Source of the DNA: Siphonodentalium dalli
Taxonomy: Eukaryota > Mollusca > Scaphopoda > Gadilida > Siphonodentaliidae
Direction of reading: 5' to 3'
DNA: 64,000 nt
Assembly: GCA_032622095.1 (NCBI GenBank)
Contig: CP136063.1
Coordinates: 184,679,956-184,743,955 of the forward strand
Shown here: piece by piece, positions 23,079 to 34,383 of the stretch
How the letters are laid out: the number at the start of each line of letters is the position of its first letter
Position numbering within the stretch: position 1 is the first letter of the stretch
Notes under the pieces: generated by a model
What the model saw: the letters and a program-made list of their open reading frames with translations, nothing else
Databases searched by the model: none
Told to the model about the DNA's origin: nothing
Position numbers and translations under genes: made by a program

Positions 23079-23636
23079 ACATCAGCCATACAATTTCAGT
23101 GTTGTTACATTCGTGCTAAATGTTATCGACCCGGCTCTGCTCTATTTCCTGGTAGCCCCATCTGCCCATAAGTGGGATCTATATACGATGTCTGTTATAT
23201 CACATGAAACCCTATAATATCATTGAAAAACCCATTATATATTTTCTTATCTCTCACTAGTGTGTAATCGCCGCGTGCTTGCTTCCCGGGATACTTGGCA
23301 TCGCGCCAAGTAAATTACCGCGCGGACTAATACTATTTAGAAAAGCTGCGCTTGAGACCTATACTAGACATTGCAAAATTGTTGCTTTCTTCATTAAAGT
23401 TCAATTATTGTCCAATTTAGTTACACTAACGAAAATAGGTACAAAAACAAAGAGGTAAATTGGGGGACTATATGTTTCGTCGCAAGACAGAGCGCACAAT
23501 ACTGTCGTATACGGTTGTGAAGCATCTCAGCCAACGCCGGGAATATATACATTTTACATGCATTTTTCAGCTTCTTTTAAAGAATCTGATTTGTTAAAAA
23601 GGCATAAAGCTCTAGTTTTTTCCATGTGATATACAA
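23079..23636. other. No feature recognised
   Basis: Unique sequence after the 1.6-kb duplication. No coding frame or repeat seen. Confidence 0.5.
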
Positions 23637-23818
23637 GATCTTCAACTCGTTATGTTGGGATATAACTCGTTGGGATACAACTCGGTGTTAATCAAATTTA
23701 TCAAACTCGCTTGCGGGGTTAATAACACCGGCCGGAGACGAGCTAGCGAGTAAAATCTTCTATGTTGCCCTCAGGTGTCATTGTAAATCTTATATCCCAA
23801 CATAACTCACCGGAGATC
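23637..23818. mobile_element. Short foldback with GTTATGTTGGGATATA arms
   Basis: Left GATCTTCAACTCGTTATG..., right ...CATAACTCACCGGAGATC. The arms of about 28 bp are imperfectly complementary. The interior has two direct AACTCGTTGGGATA words. Confidence 0.55.
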
Positions 23819-24026
23819 CTGTACGTCTACCGCTTTAATGAAACGAAAGCATGGTTGCTTTTTATTAGATCGTCGTGAAATTTTTACTCGTGCGACAAAC
23901 AAATCAAAACATGACAAGACTTCCACTTTTAGGAGCCAATATCTAATCACCAAAACCTCACATGGGCTCGTGGTACGATATAATTATTGTTGGTAGTTTT
24001 ATGGTGTGAAATCGGGTATGGCATCT

Positions 24027-24236
24027 TTAACCCTTCCATGATTCCTGAAATTTTGCGAAAACCCTGTGTGCTCTTATATATGCGAGTCTTCCAACAATAT
24101 TTACCTTGGCCTTGTAAGCCAGTGCATTCTCGTATATATACGAGGCTCCCTATGGGAGACTTGCATATATAAGAGAATGCACTGGTACATTATATTTAAT
24201 GCTGAACCAGCACTGCTCCCGCCATGAAAGGGTTAA
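24027..24236. mobile_element. TTAA MITE, TGCATTCTCTTATATATGCG family
   Basis: TTAA at 24027-24030 and 24233-24236. The ends are CCCTTCCATGATTCC and the complement of GCCATGAAAGGG. The left palindrome is truncated; the right one (24124-24183) is intact. Confidence 0.8.
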
Positions 24237-24669
24237 GTTGGTCAGTGACACTGACTGTCTGGCCGTGGCAATCATAACTGCTCGTCCATTTTCGTTGCCA
24301 AAAAATAGACTCATACTTATTGGAACCACATCTGCCGGACTACTTCAAGTCACCTGACAGGTGATGTGATAATTTTTCCCAACGTGTTCAATTTAGATGT
24401 ACACAATGCACAAACAAATAATGGGTGACTTTTTGCACATTTAGGAGATACGGGGTGTCTTTCTGTGCGTTTATAGATACTATAGCTGTGTGTCTTTTTT
24501 CACGAAATCACGCGACAATGACCAATTCATCGTCAATAACGTGTCTATATTGCATGCAATGGGCATGCCTATGGCCGTGTGGCCACCCTGCCCTATCCCC
24601 ACCCCAACCCCCGTTGAACCAAATCAACATGGTAAAATCGGAGAGAAAAAAACCCCACTTGCACACAAC

Positions 24670-24870
24670 TGGTAACTAAAGCTTTCCAACTGAACTGTTG
24701 GAAATTTCCAACATGACACCCCCGATTTGGTTGGAACATGTTCAACAATTTTGTCCTAAAAACAACAAATTTCACTCGAAATACTGGTTTGGCTATCATA
24801 ATATCAGAAGAAATTCAGCCTACATTTTTTTCTGGAATTTCCAATTAATGTTGTGTCAGGCATGACATTT
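24670..24870 (+). repeat. TTGGAAATTTCCAAC dispersed repeat
   Basis: Contains CTTTCCAACTGAACTGTTGG, AAATTTCCAACATGACACCC and GAATTTCCAATTAATGTTG. The same phrase order recurs at 15800-16100, 21525-21840, 35510-35700, 36330-36375, 48640-49260 and 50920-51010. Confidence 0.65.
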
Positions 24871-24880
24871 GTTAGATTGT

Positions 24881-26190
24881 AAGATATCAATCTTTTCAAT
24901 AAATATTTCATTTTGTATGATAAAGTCTATAAAAAATGACGAGAAATCCCGACACTGGACCTGGGCGTAAAGTCCATTATAGAAGAGTAAGGTAACAATA
25001 CTTCGACGTATACCATGCAGTATTTTCCCTATCTTGGACTAGGCTGGGCACTTCTCTTTTCTGATAGTTCAGTGTTCGGACATCCTTCAGGAAAAAAATA
25101 TTTATATTCTCACGAATAATATTTTCCAAACTGGCCCAATAGTGTTCGAATAATTGGTACGAAATGTATACATGTAGTACGGTTACATTCAGAATGAATA
25201 ACATTTTAGTACGTTTACATTCAGAATGAATCACATTTGTGAAGAACTAACACTTTCAGAATGAATCAGATTTGTGAAGCATTTGTGCTTGCATCAAGTT
25301 TGTATCGATCAAGCTATGGTCAATTCCTGCATAGTATCATAATACAACAATCACCTCCAGCAGAACAACTGAATAGTTGGCGGTTATCTCATTGTTAGTG
25401 CACGTCCCCTTATCGACCAAGATGCATACATGGCTCAATTGTTCACACAAAATTGATCACGAGGCCGGATTGATGTTTGTATTGGATGAAAAAGACACAG
25501 AATGAGGACATCGTGCTTTGTTCAATCTCTTTGGTTACACAGTTGAATTAGTTTTGTATTGGATGGAACCGGGTTGTTGTAAAGATTTCGAAGATAAGCG
25601 CACCTTTGCAAACAAAGACGAGTATTGTGTGCTTTCTTTTGGGGCTTTAATTGAACTAATGAGAAAATTGGACAATGGAATTTCCTTGTTTGAGAGATGA
25701 TGACAATACATAAGATTGGTCATTAAAATACAATCGACATTCCCTCAATGATCTGTTGTTTGCTGAATTCATTACGGTTTCTTCGCATGCTTCAATAATA
25801 CTTTCCCATTTTGCAAGATGTTATGCTTTGGTCTTCATGGTGTGAATATTAATTTTTGTTATAACTCGTTGTGTATATGGTAATGGAAACATACAATATG
25901 GCAATAATGAGTTATCGGGGGCAGCATGACCAAGCAGGCTGTCTTTCTGCTGTTCCCTTCTACAAAAAAAACCCCCAATAAATATTCACCCAAGTTGGTC
26001 CAAAATCAAGGATATATTAAATATGACGAATTAATTATTTGTCTTAATTTAAGAGGCATAGCTATAATTCGTACATCGCTCTGTTTGTACATATCATGTA
26101 AAGTATATGAAGAATGGTATTGTTATGGTGACTCTGATGGCAGTTATGGGTGAATTGAGGGACATAAATCTGATGGAGAATATTGGTTGT
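24881..26190. other. No supported gene
   Basis: Short direct repeats of TTCAGAATGAATCACATTTG at about 25190-25275. Small open frames are within chance for this base composition. Confidence 0.5.
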
Positions 26191-26448
26191 ATACTTTAAC
26201 GGAGTGGCTAAAGAGCGGTATACCGCTCTTTGGCACTGAGGGCTAAAGAACGGTAAAGAGTGGTATACCACTCGTTAGTGTTTGGTACTAACGAGTGGTA
26301 TACCGCTCTTTAAATAGCACCAAACGCTAAAGAGCGGGATACCGTTCTTTAGCGTGTCAGGCCCATATAGATAAAGAGCGGTATACCGCTCTTTAACGTT
26401 TGGTACTAAAGAGCGGTACACCGCTCTTTAGCCACGGCCATACTTTAA
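26191..26448. mobile_element. MITE made of AAAGAGCGGTATACCGCTCTTT palindromes with 9-bp target duplication
   Basis: Flanking direct repeat ATACTTTAA at 26191-26199 and 26440-26448. The 240-bp element contains six versions of a palindrome centred on GGTATACC, several mutated to AACGAGTGG or ACACCGC forms. The outer ends are CGGAGTGGCTAAAGAG and its near complement. A 9-bp duplication is typical of Mutator-like elements; that assignment is inference. Confidence 0.8.
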
Positions 26449-26625
26449 TCACATTGGCGACGAGAATAAGACGCAGTTTGGTTGTTGTAGATCGACTTTT
26501 ACTATACAATCAGGACAGTTTTAAAGTTGCATCTCTGAATCATCAGTCAAGAGAATGGAACGTTGAGAGTGCACCATGGAATTATTACTTTTGTCCATCG
26601 AAATAAATGAGCTATGTTTTTCCAG

Positions 26626-27193
26626 ATATACCGGGGGGGGGGTGAAAAAAAATTCCGGCACGTATGTCGGGGTGGGTGGGTGGTCAAAGCCCCCAACAAG
26701 CAATTTTTTCCGAAAAAAAAAAAAAATCCTGTTTGTTTTTTTAGTGTTTTGGCAATGAGTTGGGCTTCAAAACCACTTTGAATGAGAGAAATAATGTAAT
26801 TCTAACCGGTAAACTGACCTGCAGGCAGTTATCGTGTTGTATTTTGTTGCAAATTTTGAAATCCAAGATGGCCGCTGGCAGCCATGTTTTTTTGGCCGAA
26901 TGACCTCAAAATGACTCATTCCTATTTACATGTCCATGTTAACATCCATGATAAATAGTATGCACAGAAATTCACATACAGCTGTTTACAGTGAATTTCC
27001 CCCCGCAAATCTCTGTTTTAGTGTTAAAAGTGGGGTGGGTGTCAAAAAATGGTCGGATAAAAAAACTGCCGAAAACGGAAAAACATTTGGCGGTGGGGGT
27101 GGGTGGGTACAAAAAATGATCCAAAGGGAAAAAATGCCATACGTGCCTGAAATATTTTTTCGACCCACCCCCCCCCCCCCCCCTGAATATACC
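26626..27193. mobile_element. MITE-like element with G-run termini
   Basis: ATATACC occurs at 26626-26632 and 27187-27193. The left end is G10 then TGAAAAAAAATTCCGGCACG. The right end is the inverse, GGCACG-like TGCCTGAAATATTTTTTCG then a C16 run (27168-27183). A second pair of GGGTGGGTGGG words lies just inside each end. One 164-bp-family unit (about 26860-26950) is nested in the middle. Confidence 0.6.
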
Positions 27194-27239
27194 TGCTGAA
27201 TATACTGCGGCGAAAATAGTTTTGTTTAACCCAACGTTA

Positions 27240-27525
27240 GTGGTAATAAATCCCCCAAAAATTAATTGTTCGACCCACTAAGTATGTAATTATTCACCGA
27301 AAAATAGCCAAACACAGAAGGAAAATTAATATTGGGTAAATTGTTAACCTGCATTGGGTTAAAAAAAAATGACCCAAATTGGGTAACATATTATTATGTT
27401 CTCCCCAACAAAAAAGTTACTAAACGTTCGTGTGGTGCTATGTGCACCATTGTGTCGGGGGTAAAATGTTACCCAATTTGGTTAAAATTTTACCCACCGC
27501 TATTTAGAGTGTATTTTTTCGTTTT
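27240..27525. repeat. Short inverted repeats of GACCCAAATTGGGTAA
   Basis: GACCCAAATTGGGTAACAT near 27371 and GTTACCCAATTTGG near 27468 pair, with a weaker outer pair TTGGGTAAATTG / AAATTTTACCC. Confidence 0.45.
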
Positions 27526-27914
27526 TTAACATTTCTCGTGTTTGAATATTTTAGTCTCTCTTCCTGTTGATTCCGCTTTATTCAGGGGAGAGGTGTTCTG
27601 ACGAAAAATTCCGTAAACGGGACAGGGACGGGTGGTATGGAGCCCAGCAAAACACATTTGTCGGGTGCTTGCAAATTGTTTATTGTAGCATATCATGTTA
27701 TTGTAAAATGAACATGATATCAGTTGTCGTGAGATACTGAGATAACTAAAATATGCTCCACTCAATAATGATCCAATTGATGCAATTGGTGATCCAAAGC
27801 CAGGTATAACAAGAAGGTTTCTATATTGCAGAATATAACAGTAGAATACTTTGTCTAAATATGCCCCCATTAGCTATCAAAGTAGGGGTGGTCAAACACA
27901 TGTACTTTGAAATT

Positions 27915-28600
27915 ATATTAAATGAAAGTGTCAATGATGTAGAGTAGGCGTAGAGTGGATCATTTCAGTTATTACAGTTAATGGAGAGGAATGTTGAAAG
28001 TTTAAATGCCTAAGTAATACCAGAGGTCAGCCCTATATGAACCATATGCAGTTTGGGATCAATTGGATAAAAAATGTTGGCTGTAATCAAAAATCGTTTA
28101 AATTGGATATCTCCATCTAGAAGTGATCATGAACATGCCTGTAAACTTTCAAAACATTTTCCAATAAATGTCAAATGCATGGTATGTCGATGGATTCATA
28201 TTTGAAATTTGGCCGCTAACTAAATTTGGAAAAATTAGAGGTCCCATCCCAATGATGAATGTAGCCTGTAAGTTGTGCAGAGTTTTTAAAGAAATTCGGA
28301 AAAATTGGATGGCTCTCCTTAATGGTCACACAAAGCTCCATATGGAGTGTGGTGACGATCCGATGAGAGATGTGGTCTGCTGGGTGTTCCAAATGATTTA
28401 TCATGCAAAGAGTAAAATCGAAGATTGCTGCCGGTGGCATTGTTTTCACCCAAAATCGTTCAAATTCGATAGATCACATCTAGAGGTGATCCTAAAAATT
28501 ATCCAATGCATGCGGGCTGCATGGTGTGCTGATTGATTCAAGTTTGAAACCAAAGATGGATTCTGGCAGCCATGTTATATAGCGAATTTAGGGGGATCGA
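27915..28600 (+). repeat. Diverged copy of the 164-bp family with leader
   Basis: Leader words TGAAAGTGTCAATGATG and ACAGTTAATGGAG at 27921-27990 match those at 1003 and 62429. The following units (AAAGAGTAAAATCGAAGATTGC near 28405) are strongly diverged. Confidence 0.6.
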
Positions 28601-30239
28601 TCTGACATGTAAGGTGTACGGTAGAAACCGCAACAAGTTGACATTGAATGAGTAAATCGTCACAGTAAAATTGGTTGACCATACTAATTGATCTCCAAAA
28701 AAATGTAAATTGTCAGCTCGCGATATCAAGGTCAGGAGCTTTTGTGTGGGTGCTTTTGTTCTGTCACTAACGCTGTATCCAGCTGATATTCACATGATGG
28801 TACGTACGTTGTGACATAATGTCACATAAATTACATACATATACAGTTACGCACAGAATAAATGCTACAACTTAATAACTTTCTAATGCATTTATATTTG
28901 CTAAATTATGAAAGAATTTGTCACACTAACAGCATATTACCGAATTACGACAGCCCGCATCGAACACGCACTGAAAGAAAATACCCTGGCCATGAAACGT
29001 CTTAATTTCACTTTGCAAACTCCCGAGAGAAATGTTCTACGCGATACAAATTATGTGCTGATGTCATAAGCTTACGACGAGTTGCGTTTAAAACAATAGC
29101 AGATATAACAATCACATTGGCGTGCACCGTTCGTGGGTTTTGTGTTTATTTCTCATCACTATTATACAATGGTATTTCAAGAAATGTACAGCATGATTAT
29201 ACACTGGCTGCCCTTCCCGATAATAACTAAACATTATATAAACAAGAACAAATTATTTGTATTTCACTTAGGGGGTTAACCGGTGGATCGCCGGTTGGGT
29301 ACCATTTTTCACTTTACATGATCATTAAAATATTCACCGGAAAAACCGTTGTTTTAATTATTGGTGATTAAATCAATTTTATAAAACGCCACACAAGGAA
29401 CTAAATGCCATACAATATATATAATCATAAAAACAATATCCTGACAAAGTTATATAATAAAGGAATTACCGGCCGAAAACGTCAAAATATTGCACCCTTC
29501 CCCCTCACAGTTTCCTCGCCTCGTTGTTGGTTTCAAACATGTTTTGACAATATCCATACAATCCATAAAGAATATGGTATCCACGTATAACGACCTACAT
29601 ATTTCCAAATAGGTTTCTCAGCTATCACGGACGATATTCCTCACGATCTAAATATCTTTAAAACATCATGATTTACATACCACATTCCCATCCGAACTAC
29701 CTACATGTATGTCCGTCATAGTGTGTGTATCTACACCGATTGCTACACCATATGCTACACCGATCTTGCACTGCTGTGTCATATGTTCGATCTTTTTTTT
29801 TTAAACAACGTAGAAATAGTAAGCCTGTGTCTTCAGTTGGTGGAGGAACATTGACAGTGACAGTCTTGGGCCACAGATAATGTCATCTTCGCACAAAATA
29901 CGAGCGTTTTGTTTAAGTTAGGTCCACATCATATTGATTCACATCGTATGTAGAATTTCAAAGATGGCCACCAATATGGTCGCTCTAAAGTGATTGCCCA
30001 GTTTCCCTCGATTGTTCGAAGCTGATTATTATGTAATTACAATTACTTTCTATAATAATCAAGATAAAATTGTTAGCAATATTTTTTCCATGCCCTTAAT
30101 TAGTGGATTCGAGATAACGACCAGAATGTCCACCGACTAACTGAGGAATCCAATGGGTAATCTTGATAATCTAGATACTGTGGCCCTCAAGTCGGCATAA
30201 TTCTAGCATATTTATTTCCTTATTGTTCTAGGCAGACCA
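28601..30239. other. No supported gene
   Basis: Non-repetitive AT-rich intron sequence (by the claudin-like gene model). AAGATGGCCACC at about 29962. Confidence 0.5.
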
Positions 30240-30470
30240 CACCCAGAACGAATATGCAGGGTCGTGTCATAAGTTCTGGCCGGGAGGAATGTCGACATCG
30301 GAATTTGCAACTGCATCTGCGTGAGCAACTTCGGATAAATATAATTCGGTCCCTATCACAATTTCTTCATTTGAGACTTTTCGATTGTAACTCAACGGTT
30401 TTCCAATTTTTATTAAAATACTCTCACAACTATGTGGTAAACGTAATTTTTGTTTTGCTATATAACTAAG
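30240..30470. other. Candidate exon of unknown strand, inside the large intron of the claudin-like gene
   Basis: A GC-richer patch in AT-rich surroundings. On the plus strand, TTTCCTTATTGTTCTAG (ending 30234) is a textbook acceptor. It is followed by an open frame containing AGSCHKFWPGGMSTSEF and a stop near 30330. On the minus strand, an open frame of about 70 codons without ATG ends at a stop near 30284. It contains NEEIVIGTELYLSEV and could be entered in the phase left by exon 2 through an acceptor at about 30468. A second minus frame is also open. I recognise none of these peptides. Only one reading, or none, can be real. Confidence 0.2.
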
Positions 30471-30713
30471 TAAAAATTCATGTTAAAAATTGTATAGTTT
30501 TGTATTTTTAACATTGAAATCACTGATTATTTCTTGAAAGATAAATATTCACACAAAATGTCGACTTTTATAGTGTTTCACAAAGCAATCAAAGCTGTGG
30601 CAGCAATTTGTTAAAAGTAAACGTGACAGAAGCACTCGAATCACTTCCCGCCCCTCACCTACCCACCTTCTCATATGGAATTTCATATTAACATATCATC
30701 AAACTGTGCTTAC

Positions 30714-30872
30714 CTATTGTCAAGGTGAGACCGATATTTGTGGCAGTTAGCTTCGATCTGTGTGGAATCATCTGTTGTATGCATATGTAACATATGAGAA
30801 CAAGTAACTGACATAGCTGGCAGACCAGCGATAACGTCATCAGCACCCTAGCACCCACATACCATTCGCTCC
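30714..30872 (-). CDS. Claudin/PMP22-family protein, exon 2 (end of loop 1, TM2 and intracellular loop)
   Basis: Exon 2 of the same gene, 159 bp. The acceptor is TTTCAG ending at 30873 and the donor is GTAAGC beginning at 30713. Both borders are phase 1, so it joins exon 1 in frame across a 498-bp intron (30873-31370). The residues after the junction run GSEWYVGARVLMTLS, matching the usual claudin transition from the first loop into TM2, where a conserved Arg (here R85 of the joined protein) precedes the helix. TM2 spans about residues 86-108, followed by a short basic intracellular segment and the start of TM3 (residues about 118-129). The next intron is either 15.3 kb or 20.4 kb, depending on the terminal exon used. 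Confidence 0.82.
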
Positions 30873-31370
30873 CTGAAACCAATAACTTTATTAACACTAT
30901 ACAGTATATGCAATGTTTAACAGATGATGAATATAATGGTAAACATTGAAAACATTGAAAACATTGCCCGTCGGAGTACATTTTGAAATATATATGACAT
31001 ATTATTTTTTGTAACTATGTTTGTACCTGTATGTCACGTGTTGTTACATAAATGTTAGTGGTAACCTTTAAAACCAATCGTGGTGTAGAATTTGATTTTA
31101 TGAAAAAACATGCTGGTGCTGCAACTGGAGAACGGAACCTTATGTGCATCATTAATACAAACAGGCATTGTCGTAATAAGATACCAAGATCCCCGAACGA
31201 TTTATTAGACCCCAACAATCAATTACTATGTGGAAATTGTTCACTCACTACACTTTTGCATATTGTTTCTCAAGATAACTGGCAATTCTTCTTCACAAAT
31301 TAAGGCGTGCAGTGATCTAATTATTTTGCCAATAAGTTTGGGCGCTGAACATATATAAGCTGGAACTTAC

Positions 31371-31599
31371 CGCCGGTAAACTCTTCCCGATCGAAGATTC
31401 GAGACATACACACACGCTTTCCATCTACTTGTCGGCAACCGTTCCACAGACCAAGGTCATACTGCTCGTTGTCGACAAGGCTTCGGAAAGTGCACCAGTT
31501 GTCTGTGGTAAAGGCTATCAAGTCCAACAGCAGACCCAGTGAAAATACGACCAAGAGGGCAATCCCCGAAGTCGATAGCTTGTTGAATTTTACGACCAT
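31371..31599 (-). CDS. Claudin/PMP22-family four-helix membrane protein, coding exon 1 (TM1 and first extracellular loop)
   Basis: First coding exon of a minus-strand gene. The ATG at 31599-31597 has context CACAATGG. Residues about 11-31 form a hydrophobic TM1. The first extracellular loop holds the family signature: W35, G50-L51-W52, C55 and C64 (C-x8-C, the disulphide pair of claudins). The exon ends at 31371 on a strong donor GTAAGT (31370 downward), leaving phase 1 after 76 codons. A TTTCAG acceptor at 31605 just before CCACAATGG suggests an upstream untranslated exon. It would remove an overlapping out-of-frame ATG at 31678. Claudin-like proteins act in the plasma membrane at cell junctions or as related tetraspan regulators. 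The signature supports the superfamily, but not whether this is a true junctional claudin or a PMP22/EMP/CACNG-like member. Confidence 0.82.
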
Positions 31600-31940
31600 T
31601 GTGGCTGAAATTCACAAAGCAAATTGTGTTAGGCGGACAAGGGTGTGGTAAGATGTGCTTCTTCGCCTCGGCTGACATGTCCGATCTTATACTCTCCTAA
31701 CCCACCAAAGTCTGGTAAATTCGTTAGAATTGTAGGTATGTCACACATTGAGCCAGTAACTCGAAAGAGTTGTTTATTTCTGAAGCAATGCGACAGTGCT
31801 TTAGGAATAGTGTGACAAACAGGGTCAAGTTACTAAGAATATGACGGCTGGTTCAATTTGGGGTAATTGGGACCAGTACAAATGTGCGATATTCGGCAAT
31901 AACTGTTCAGGGTTCTACTTCATGGAAGTAAAAGCATATT

Positions 31941-32202
31941 TTAACCCTCTGATGGCTGGAGTTCCTGAAACTTTGTGAAAACCCTGTGCCATTGCATTCT
32001 CTTATATGCGAGTCTCCCATATGGAGCCTCGCATATATAAGAGAATACATTGGTCTATAACAATATTTACCTTGACCTTTTAAGCCAGTGAATTTTCTGC
32101 TATAGGCGAGGCTCCCTATGGGAGACTCGCATATATAAGAGATTGCACTAGCACACGATTTTTAATGCTGCACCAGCGCAGTTCCAGTCATGAAAGGGTT
32201 AA
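31941..32202. mobile_element. TTAA MITE, TGCATTCTCTTATATATGCG family
   Basis: TTAA at 31941-31944 and 32199-32202. Both inner palindromes are present. It sits about 340 bp upstream of the ATG of the claudin-like gene, close to where its promoter or 5-prime exon should be. Confidence 0.8.
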
Positions 32203-32427
32203 CAACTACAAATCATCTCAAAGTATGTATAAATGAATGAACATTGCTATATCTCAACTGTCGTATGTCACTTCTGCCGTATATTGGCTCGCCGCGCGCG
32301 TTCAATGCAACTTGTTGAAAATTTCACCTCACCCAAAAATGGCGCCTTCTGATTAATTGGCCATATCCTACCATATATTATAGCTATATATATATAGCAA
32401 TGCATACCATTTAAATTATTCTATAAT

Positions 32428-32605
32428 AATTATAAGAAAATACGTTTAAGGCGCTGCATCGAGTTCCGAGAAAAATAGTCCCTCCTTCAAAACTATGTCC
32501 AGATAATTTGAATAACCAATTGAACCATGTTAGGTTATTGCTAATATCACTTGGATCACACACGAGGTGAATATTTTATAATTCTAACAAAAGTAGTTCA
32601 GAGCC
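32428..32605 (+). repeat. 178-bp direct repeat, copy 1
   Basis: Identical to 34206-34383 apart from one C/T. Starts AATTATAAGAAAATACG, ends AGTTCAGAGCC. No target duplication evident at either copy. Confidence 0.9.
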
Positions 32606-33766
32606 AAATTAGCACATGTGTACCATATATGACGACTCATAACCTATGCTGATACTTCTAGACTGGTATATTCTGATACTTTCATGTTGTTTGGATCAAA
32701 ATATTGTCCTATAAAGCACACAAATTTTCATAGTAATGTGATACATATATCATGTGTACCTAATATTGGTTTCTGATCTATCTCCAACTGACCGTATCCT
32801 TTAGACGGGACAGTCTTCGTAATTAAACCCATCATAAGTATATATTAGGGACCACTATGGAAATAAGAGGGATTTTTTTTTGTCCGTCTTTAAGTGTTAT
32901 CCCTGGTAATGATATATTTAATTATAGAGGCTGACCAGTATTAATAATAAAATGCATTAATATTAATACCACCGACCAATCATCTTAAAACTGTATTGGT
33001 TAAATCTCGTTTTGATTATATACATCTAAATAGTGAGATTACAGACATATGTTAATGTCAACCGCAGTTCCATCCAAAATTATTTAATATTGCTAATTCA
33101 ATTTGTATACATGTATCAACTTTTGTATAAATTGTATAGACATGTATCATTACCAATAAATAATATAATCTATAGTATCGTGCTAAATTTAGCACACTAC
33201 TTTATCAAACTCAAACAATTTCAAGGCAACAATCTCACAAACAGATGTACATATATATGTGTCCACCAATTCACTAAGGCGTGTCCAAGTGAAATTAAAA
33301 CATTACTGTGAACATTTCTTTTTCACAGGAACGACGTCAACTTTCGAAGTGGCAACATTCGGTTGAATTCATCTTGTAATACAGTTTTGGGTTTTCGTGC
33401 AATCAAACAAAACCTAAATACTGCGCGTTTCGGTTAATTGAACTTGATTTCACCTAATTCTTGCCTCGATTATGTTTCTCTTGAACTGTTTATCGATAAG
33501 TTGATAATCATACAGTGTATATGTTATCATTAAAACGAGTTGTACATGATTTCTCTTAACGTATTATGAAGACAATATGAACAGTCCAGCAATTGGTGCA
33601 CGTGGTAAGATACGGTTATGTAATATGCGTGCTATAGAAGTTCGAATTGTGTCAGTGAAATTTAATAAATAGAGCGTGTCTTCGCGTAGTGAATTCGCGT
33701 AGTGAACTATACCCACTCCACTGGGAACTATACCCACGTAGTCAACTACAAGACATGCTATATTTA
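32606..33766. other. No supported gene
   Basis: Very AT-rich. A 92-codon plus frame at 33033-33311 is low complexity and not recognisable. Confidence 0.5.
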
Positions 33767-33937
33767 TTAACCCTTTCAGTGCCAAGTCCGATTTTTGTAT
33801 CAACCCATATTTCCCTGATCATTTTTCAAATTTATTGATTATAATAATGTGATACATTGATGGAAAGAGCTCTATAGAAAAATGGTCAAGGAAATATGGG
33901 TTGATACAAAAATCGGACTTGGCACTGAAAGGGTTAA
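33767..33937. mobile_element. TTAA MITE with long perfect inverted repeats
   Basis: TTAA at both ends (33767-33770, 33934-33937). The inverted repeats are at least 44 bp and perfect, beginning CCCTTTCAGTGCCAAGTC, and pair almost to the centre. Unrelated in sequence to the TTATATATGCG family except for CCCTTTCA. The perfect stem suggests a recent insertion. Confidence 0.88.
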
Positions 33938-34205
33938 ATATAGACTGGTTCATGGTCAAGCAACTGCGATAATCTCAACACGACGTAGTAACTTGAATCT
34001 ATTTGCAACCGTGTGAAATCTTCTGGTGCCCGTTGTGGTTGTGGTTTGAGCCTCAAAGTATGTCTATATATAGTAACTCGCTGCTGTCACATACCTGCCC
34101 GTTTCCGGAGATTTATATGTGCTTCGGAAAGACATACTGACGTCATAGAAATTACCACTCCATGCAAAGACAACCATGACCCTTTTGCATGAATATGGTT
34201 CATCA

Positions 34206-34383
34206 AATTATAAGAAAATACGTTTAAGGCGCTGTATCGAGTTCCGAGAAAAATAGTCCCTCCTTCAAAACTATGTCCAGATAATTTGAATAACCAATTG
34301 AACCATGTTAGGTTATTGCTAATATCACTTGGATCACACACGAGGTGAATATTTTATAATTCTAACAAAAGTAGTTCAGAGCC
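34206..34383 (+). repeat. 178-bp direct repeat, copy 2
   Basis: See 32428-32605. On the minus strand an open frame crosses it (34087-34341), but the same frame is interrupted around copy 1, and the peptide is unrecognised. Confidence 0.9.

Noticed and set aside
31457-31678. Minus-strand frame beginning MSAEAKKHILPHPC, overlapping coding exon 1 in another frame
   Set aside because: The claudin-like frame explains the region. The upstream ATG is probably removed by the acceptor at 31605 or lies outside the transcript.
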